A stretch of 64,000 bases of DNA, taken from the NCBI GenBank assembly GCA_910585465.1, contig CAJUEW010000003.1, positions 186,001-250,000 of the forward strand. Reading direction: 5' to 3'. This document shows, piece by piece, positions 61,261 through 64,000 of this stretch; the stretch's first letter is position 1; the number at the start of each line of letters is the position of its first letter. The position numbers and the translations under genes are program-made. This DNA comes from an uncultured Lachnospiraceae bacterium. Lineage in GTDB: Bacteria; Bacillota; Clostridia; Lachnospirales; Lachnospiraceae. The notes beneath the pieces were generated by a model that was not told the DNA's origin, searched no databases, and was given only the letters and a program-made list of their open reading frames with translations.

Positions 61261-63438
61261 ATGATAAACGAAATCCTGCTGCGGAAAAGAAATCATATTT
61301 ATCTGGAAAAAGAGCCTTTAAACAAAGCTGAGGATCAGAGCTGCCGGGTTCTGACTATAATGAAAAATGCAGAGAGCCTGGGCTATACTTTTTCACAGGA
61401 GTTATACAGGAGGCTCTGTGTCATGGAGAAAGGAGCGCTGGACACCTTTTATCTGGAACTGGTTCAGCATCTGAAAAGCCGGGCCGGCGCAGATCATGAA
61501 TGGAGACCTATGTATCCGAACTTTCCGCAGGAGGTGATGGAGAAGAGTCAGGCAGAGCTGTATCTGAATGCGCTGGTTCACTACTGGAGCGGCGGAGCAG
61601 CTTATCCGTCTGTCCGGAAGCAGGAACGTCTGCCTGCGCCCGACGAGGCGGAGACTGTGGTTTTATCTTCAGGTACGAGAGAAGAGCTGATGGAGATTTT
61701 CCGGAATCTGGCGGAGGCAAACGGTTCCTGGTCAGAACAGGATCAGCAGGATATCAGGTGGTATTTTACCAATGTGCCGGACGCGGCAGAATGGCTTCCG
61801 GACAGAATTCCGGAAAAGGAAAATGCGGCGTATATTGGAAAGTGCTGTCTGGAGAGCTGTCCCCTGGCCGGGGCCGGAATGCTGAAAAAACATTTTCGGA
61901 CAGCCACAGATATACTGCGTCTTTCTGCCGCTTTATCCGGCGGGGATGTAAGTCTGGGAAAAAAAGTCCGTTTCCGCAGCTTCAGAAGACAGGAACGCCG
62001 GATTCTGATGGATTTACTGTCAGAGGCTTCCGGACTTTTGGAGGAAATGCACGGCAGGCCGGAGGTATGGAAGCGGTTAGGAGAACGGCTGCACCCGGGG
62101 GAGTTTCATGCAGAGCAGTATAGAAAGGTGCGGCAGGCTTTTGAAAAAATCCGGAATGGCTGTCCGCTGGAGACGTTTGCCGGCAGAGTGGAGCAGGCGC
62201 TTCTGGAGAAGGATGCTTTCCGGGCTCTTGAAATTTTAAAAGAACGTCCGGGAGAGCTGGCCAGAAGGCTGGATGTGCTGCTGCGGATGGAACAGAGGGC
62301 ATTTTCAGACGAAAAGCTCTCCTGGCAGGAAGCGCGGATCAGGAAAATGCAGACGCAGCAGACAATTCTGGAAGCATTTGAAGCTTCGGCGGCTCAGGTG
62401 GCAACCCCGGTGCTTCTCCAGGTGCGGACGCATTTTATGTACCGGAACCACCAGGCATTTCGTTACTATTTTCCCAAGGGAAGGCTGGCAGATGCCAGGA
62501 TGGTGGCAAATGCAGAGCTTCTTGTGGAGGAAGATATCTGCCGGCAGGTGGCAGACATCTGTGAACAGACGCTGACGGCGCGTTTTTCCGGGCTGGAGCC
62601 TATGGGCAGGGTTTATTTGTCGGAAGAGCTGAAAAATTATATTGTTCCGTTTCATCAAAGAGCGGCTTCCAAAGCTGCCAGGACGCTGACGCCCGGCTCC
62701 AGGCTGCCTCTGGCTCAGCAGGCAGAAGCGGTGAGAGGATTTATCTGGTGGACCAATATGGAAGACGGAGAAAGAGTGGATCTGGATCTGTCGGCTGCGA
62801 TTTTTGATAAACACTGGAATTATCTGGAGCATGTTTCCTATACGAATCTTTGCTCGGACCGTTACAGGTCGTGTCATTCGGGAGATATTGTGGACGGCGG
62901 TCCGGCGGACGGGGAAGGAGTCTGCGAGTTTCTGGATGTGGATATTGAGAGCATTATAAAGTATGGAGGCAGATACGTAGTTTATCAGGTGTACAGCTAT
63001 ACAGAACAGATTTTTTCTAAGCTGCCGCATGCATCCTTTGGTTATATGGAACGTCAGGACGTAAGAAGCGGGGAAATCTTTGAACCTCGTCTGGTTCGTC
63101 AGCATATGGAGCTGACATCAGGGACAAAAGTGGTGATTCCGATGATTCTGGACTGTGAAGCCCGCCGGATGGTATGGTGCGACGCAGGGATCAGCTTAGG
63201 GGCATGCAGGAGTAATGCCGGAGGCAATAATCTGGAATCCAATCTTTCCGGCGTGGGGCTGGCATGTTATACGATGGTCAATATGCATAAGACAAATCTG
63301 TATGATTTGCTGAAGCTGCACGTTGACGGGAGGGGAGAACAATGTGATACAAAAGACAAGGCGGATCGGTTTTTTGATGTGGAGGAGGGGATTACACCTT
63401 TTGACACAGATGTGATACTGGCCGAATTTATGCAGTAG
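61261..63438 (+). CDS. RtcB-associated large helical protein with C-terminal TerD-like domain
   Basis: 725 residues. Residues 1-~450 are helical, including WRPMYPNFPQEVMEKSQAELYLNALVHYW and TATDILRLSAALSGGDVSL followed by a basic RFRSFRRQERR stretch. Residues ~500-690 match the TerD fold: RVDLDLSAAIFDKHW, HVSYTNLCSDR, SCHSGDIVDGGPADGEG, EFLDVDIESI, RYVVYQVYSY. TerD domains bind Ca2+ and occur in stress and phage-response systems. The helical half has the general make-up of an RNA-binding solenoid, though I see no clear TROVE signature. Its stop is 10 bp before the Y-RNA-like element. Confidence 0.72.
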   Translation: MINEILLRKRNHIYLEKEPLNKAEDQSCRVLTIMKNAESLGYTFSQELYRRLCVMEKGALDTFYLELVQHLKSRAGADHEWRPMYPNFPQEVMEKSQAELYLNALVHYWSGGAAYPSVRKQERLPAPDEAETVVLSSGTREELMEIFRNLAEANGSWSEQDQQDIRWYFTNVPDAAEWLPDRIPEKENAAYIGKCCLESCPLAGAGMLKKHFRTATDILRLSAALSGGDVSLGKKVRFRSFRRQERRILMDLLSEASGLLEEMHGRPEVWKRLGERLHPGEFHAEQYRKVRQAFEKIRNGCPLETFAGRVEQALLEKDAFRALEILKERPGELARRLDVLLRMEQRAFSDEKLSWQEARIRKMQTQQTILEAFEASAAQVATPVLLQVRTHFMYRNHQAFRYYFPKGRLADARMVANAELLVEEDICRQVADICEQTLTARFSGLEPMGRVYLSEELKNYIVPFHQRAASKAARTLTPGSRLPLAQQAEAVRGFIWWTNMEDGERVDLDLSAAIFDKHWNYLEHVSYTNLCSDRYRSCHSGDIVDGGPADGEGVCEFLDVDIESIIKYGGRYVVYQVYSYTEQIFSKLPHASFGYMERQDVRSGEIFEPRLVRQHMELTSGTKVVIPMILDCEARRMVWCDAGISLGACRSNAGGNNLESNLSGVGLACYTMVNMHKTNLYDLLKLHVDGRGEQCDTKDKADRFFDVEEGITPFDTDVILAEFMQ

Positions 63439-63448
63439 ACAGTAAAAT

Positions 63449-63584
63449 ATCCGGCTATGGAGAATCATCCTTCTATATGAATCTGAATCAGGGTGTCGCC
63501 GGTTCGAGTCCGGCCATTTTCGGAGGACTCCGGAAATGTAGCTCAGGTGGTAGAGCACCAGAAAGGATTCTCCGCTTTCCGGAT
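63449..63584 (+). ncRNA. Y-RNA-like (YrlA-type) ncRNA with a capped tRNA mimic
   Basis: The ends pair: ATCCGG 63449-63454 with CCGGAT 63579-63584, GGAGAAT 63459-63465 with ATTCTCC 63567-63573, a 3-nt CAT bulge, then CCTT 63469-63472 with AAGG 63563-63566. This stem carries a permuted tRNA module: T arm (GCCGG, loop TTCGAGT, CCGGC; 63498-63514), acceptor-like 10-bp hairpin closed by GGAC (63515-63538), TA, then a D arm (GCTC, loop AGGTGGTA, GAGC; 63541-63556). ACC 63557-63559 pairs with GGT 63492-63494 as the anticodon-stem base. This is the arrangement of bacterial YrlA Y RNAs, which bind a Ro protein. There is no anticodon loop and no free CCA end. Confidence 0.8.
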
Positions 63585-63586
63585 AA

Positions 63587-63617
63587 TGGGGCCGGTGCTG
63601 AAAATGCACCGGTCCCA
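63587..63617. terminator. Hairpin between the Y-RNA-like gene and coaBC
   Basis: A 12-bp stem (TGGGGCCGGTGC with GCACCGGTCCCA, one G-U pair) around TGAAAAT. There is no strong T run on either strand, but the position suits termination or 3'-end protection of the ncRNA and of coaBC on the other strand. Confidence 0.6.
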
Positions 63618-63623
63618 TATGGA

Positions 63624-64000
63624 TTACAGGTCTTTTTCCTTCTTCTGACAGGCGGGAGAAAATTTCATCTGGGGATCGGTGAAAATCTGGTCCAATATTT
63701 TATGAGCTACCTGCTCCTTACTTAAGATCGGCAGCTCCTGCACAGTGTCCTTTGTAATCAGGGTAACCACGTTGGTGTCTGTACCGAAGCCCGCTCCTGC
63801 AACCTTCAGATTATTGGCAACAATCATATCCACATTTTTCTTTATCAGCTTTGCCCGGGAATTTTCAAGCATATGCTCCGTTTCCATGGAAAAACCGCAG
63901 AGGAACTGACCTTCTTTTTTATGCTCTCCCAGATATTGCAGAATATCCCTGGTCCGCTTAAGCGGAATACTCATATTTCCGTCTTTTTTCTTTACCTTTT
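63624..64000 (-). CDS. coaBC: Phosphopantothenoylcysteine decarboxylase/ligase, C-terminal part (truncated by window end)
   Basis: The frame is open to the right edge; 125 C-terminal codons are visible. KVKKKDGNMSIPLKRTRDILQYLGEH matches the CoaB strand around the CTP site, then LCGFSMETEHMLENSRAKLIKKNVDMIVANN and GFGTDTNVVTLI, which is diagnostic for the ligase half. CoaBC makes 4'-phosphopantetheine for coenzyme A. The start and the decarboxylase half lie outside the window. Confidence 0.93.
   Translation of the reverse strand, partial: KVKKKDGNMSIPLKRTRDILQYLGEHKKEGQFLCGFSMETEHMLENSRAKLIKKNVDMIVANNLKVAGAGFGTDTNVVTLITKDTVQELPILSKEQVAHKILDQIFTDPQMKFSPACQKKEKDL

Noticed and set aside
63498..63556. 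Circularly permuted tRNA gene (3' half before 5' half)
   Set aside because: The acceptor stem is extended and closed by a tetraloop, there is no anticodon loop, and the ends form a long bulged stem. That is the Y-RNA layout, so it is annotated as a tRNA mimic rather than a functional tRNA.

Overview
The window looks like the chromosome of a gut-type Clostridia, most likely Lachnospiraceae. This is inferred from moderate GC, strong AGGAGG ribosome sites, a type-2 galT, an archaeal-type PurO with a stand-alone AICAR transformylase, ZTP, cobalamin and tetrahydrofolate riboswitches, a lipoprotein CbiK and LicD clusters. No rRNA, ordinary tRNA, prophage or CRISPR array was seen. Both ends cut genes: a methyltransferase fusion at the left and coaBC at the right.

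Layout. 1-2.1 kb: end of a surface-glycan locus. 2.2-4.3 kb: split purH function (purO plus AICAR transformylase) under a ZTP riboswitch. 4.4-8.2 kb: galKT with a divergent AraC regulator. 8.2-10.5 kb: ABC exporter and cbiL. 10.7-16.5 kb: cobalamin riboswitch driving a surface CbiK, a two-repeat NEAT-like anchored protein and a FecBCD-type ABC importer. 16.6-23.4 kb: glucoside PTS, HAD phosphatase, LacI and a GH13 glucosidase. 24.1 kb: a second, cytosolic CbiK. 25.2-34.6 kb: ten-gene Mrp/Mbh-like cation antiporter operon with four ND-type subunits. 34.6-37.2 kb: MATE exporter, SIMPL protein, DUF1622 protein. 37.4-39.9 kb: serine invertase, a small invertible segment and a TnpB homologue that has lost all three RuvC catalytic residues. 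39.9-48.6 kb: LicD/teichoic-type surface decoration genes. 48.8-51.7 kb: FtsA-like protein and riboswitch-controlled folT. 52-57.6 kb: large HD-domain protein, ADP-ribosyltransferase-like protein and NudC. 57.6-63.6 kb: two WYL regulators, divergent rtcB plus a TerD-like protein, then a Y-RNA-like ncRNA carrying a tRNA mimic.

The strongest candidates for something new are: (1) the invertase, inverted crossover sites and nuclease-dead TnpB, which read as a phase-variable RNA-guided repressor beside surface-glycan genes; (2) the rtcB / TerD-like / Y-RNA cassette, an RNA-repair ribonucleoprotein without a recognisable TROVE protein; (3) the HD / ADP-ribosyltransferase / NudC group; (4) the B12-controlled surface chelatase and NEAT-like tetrapyrrole system. 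All functional claims are read from sequence by eye and no database search was run.
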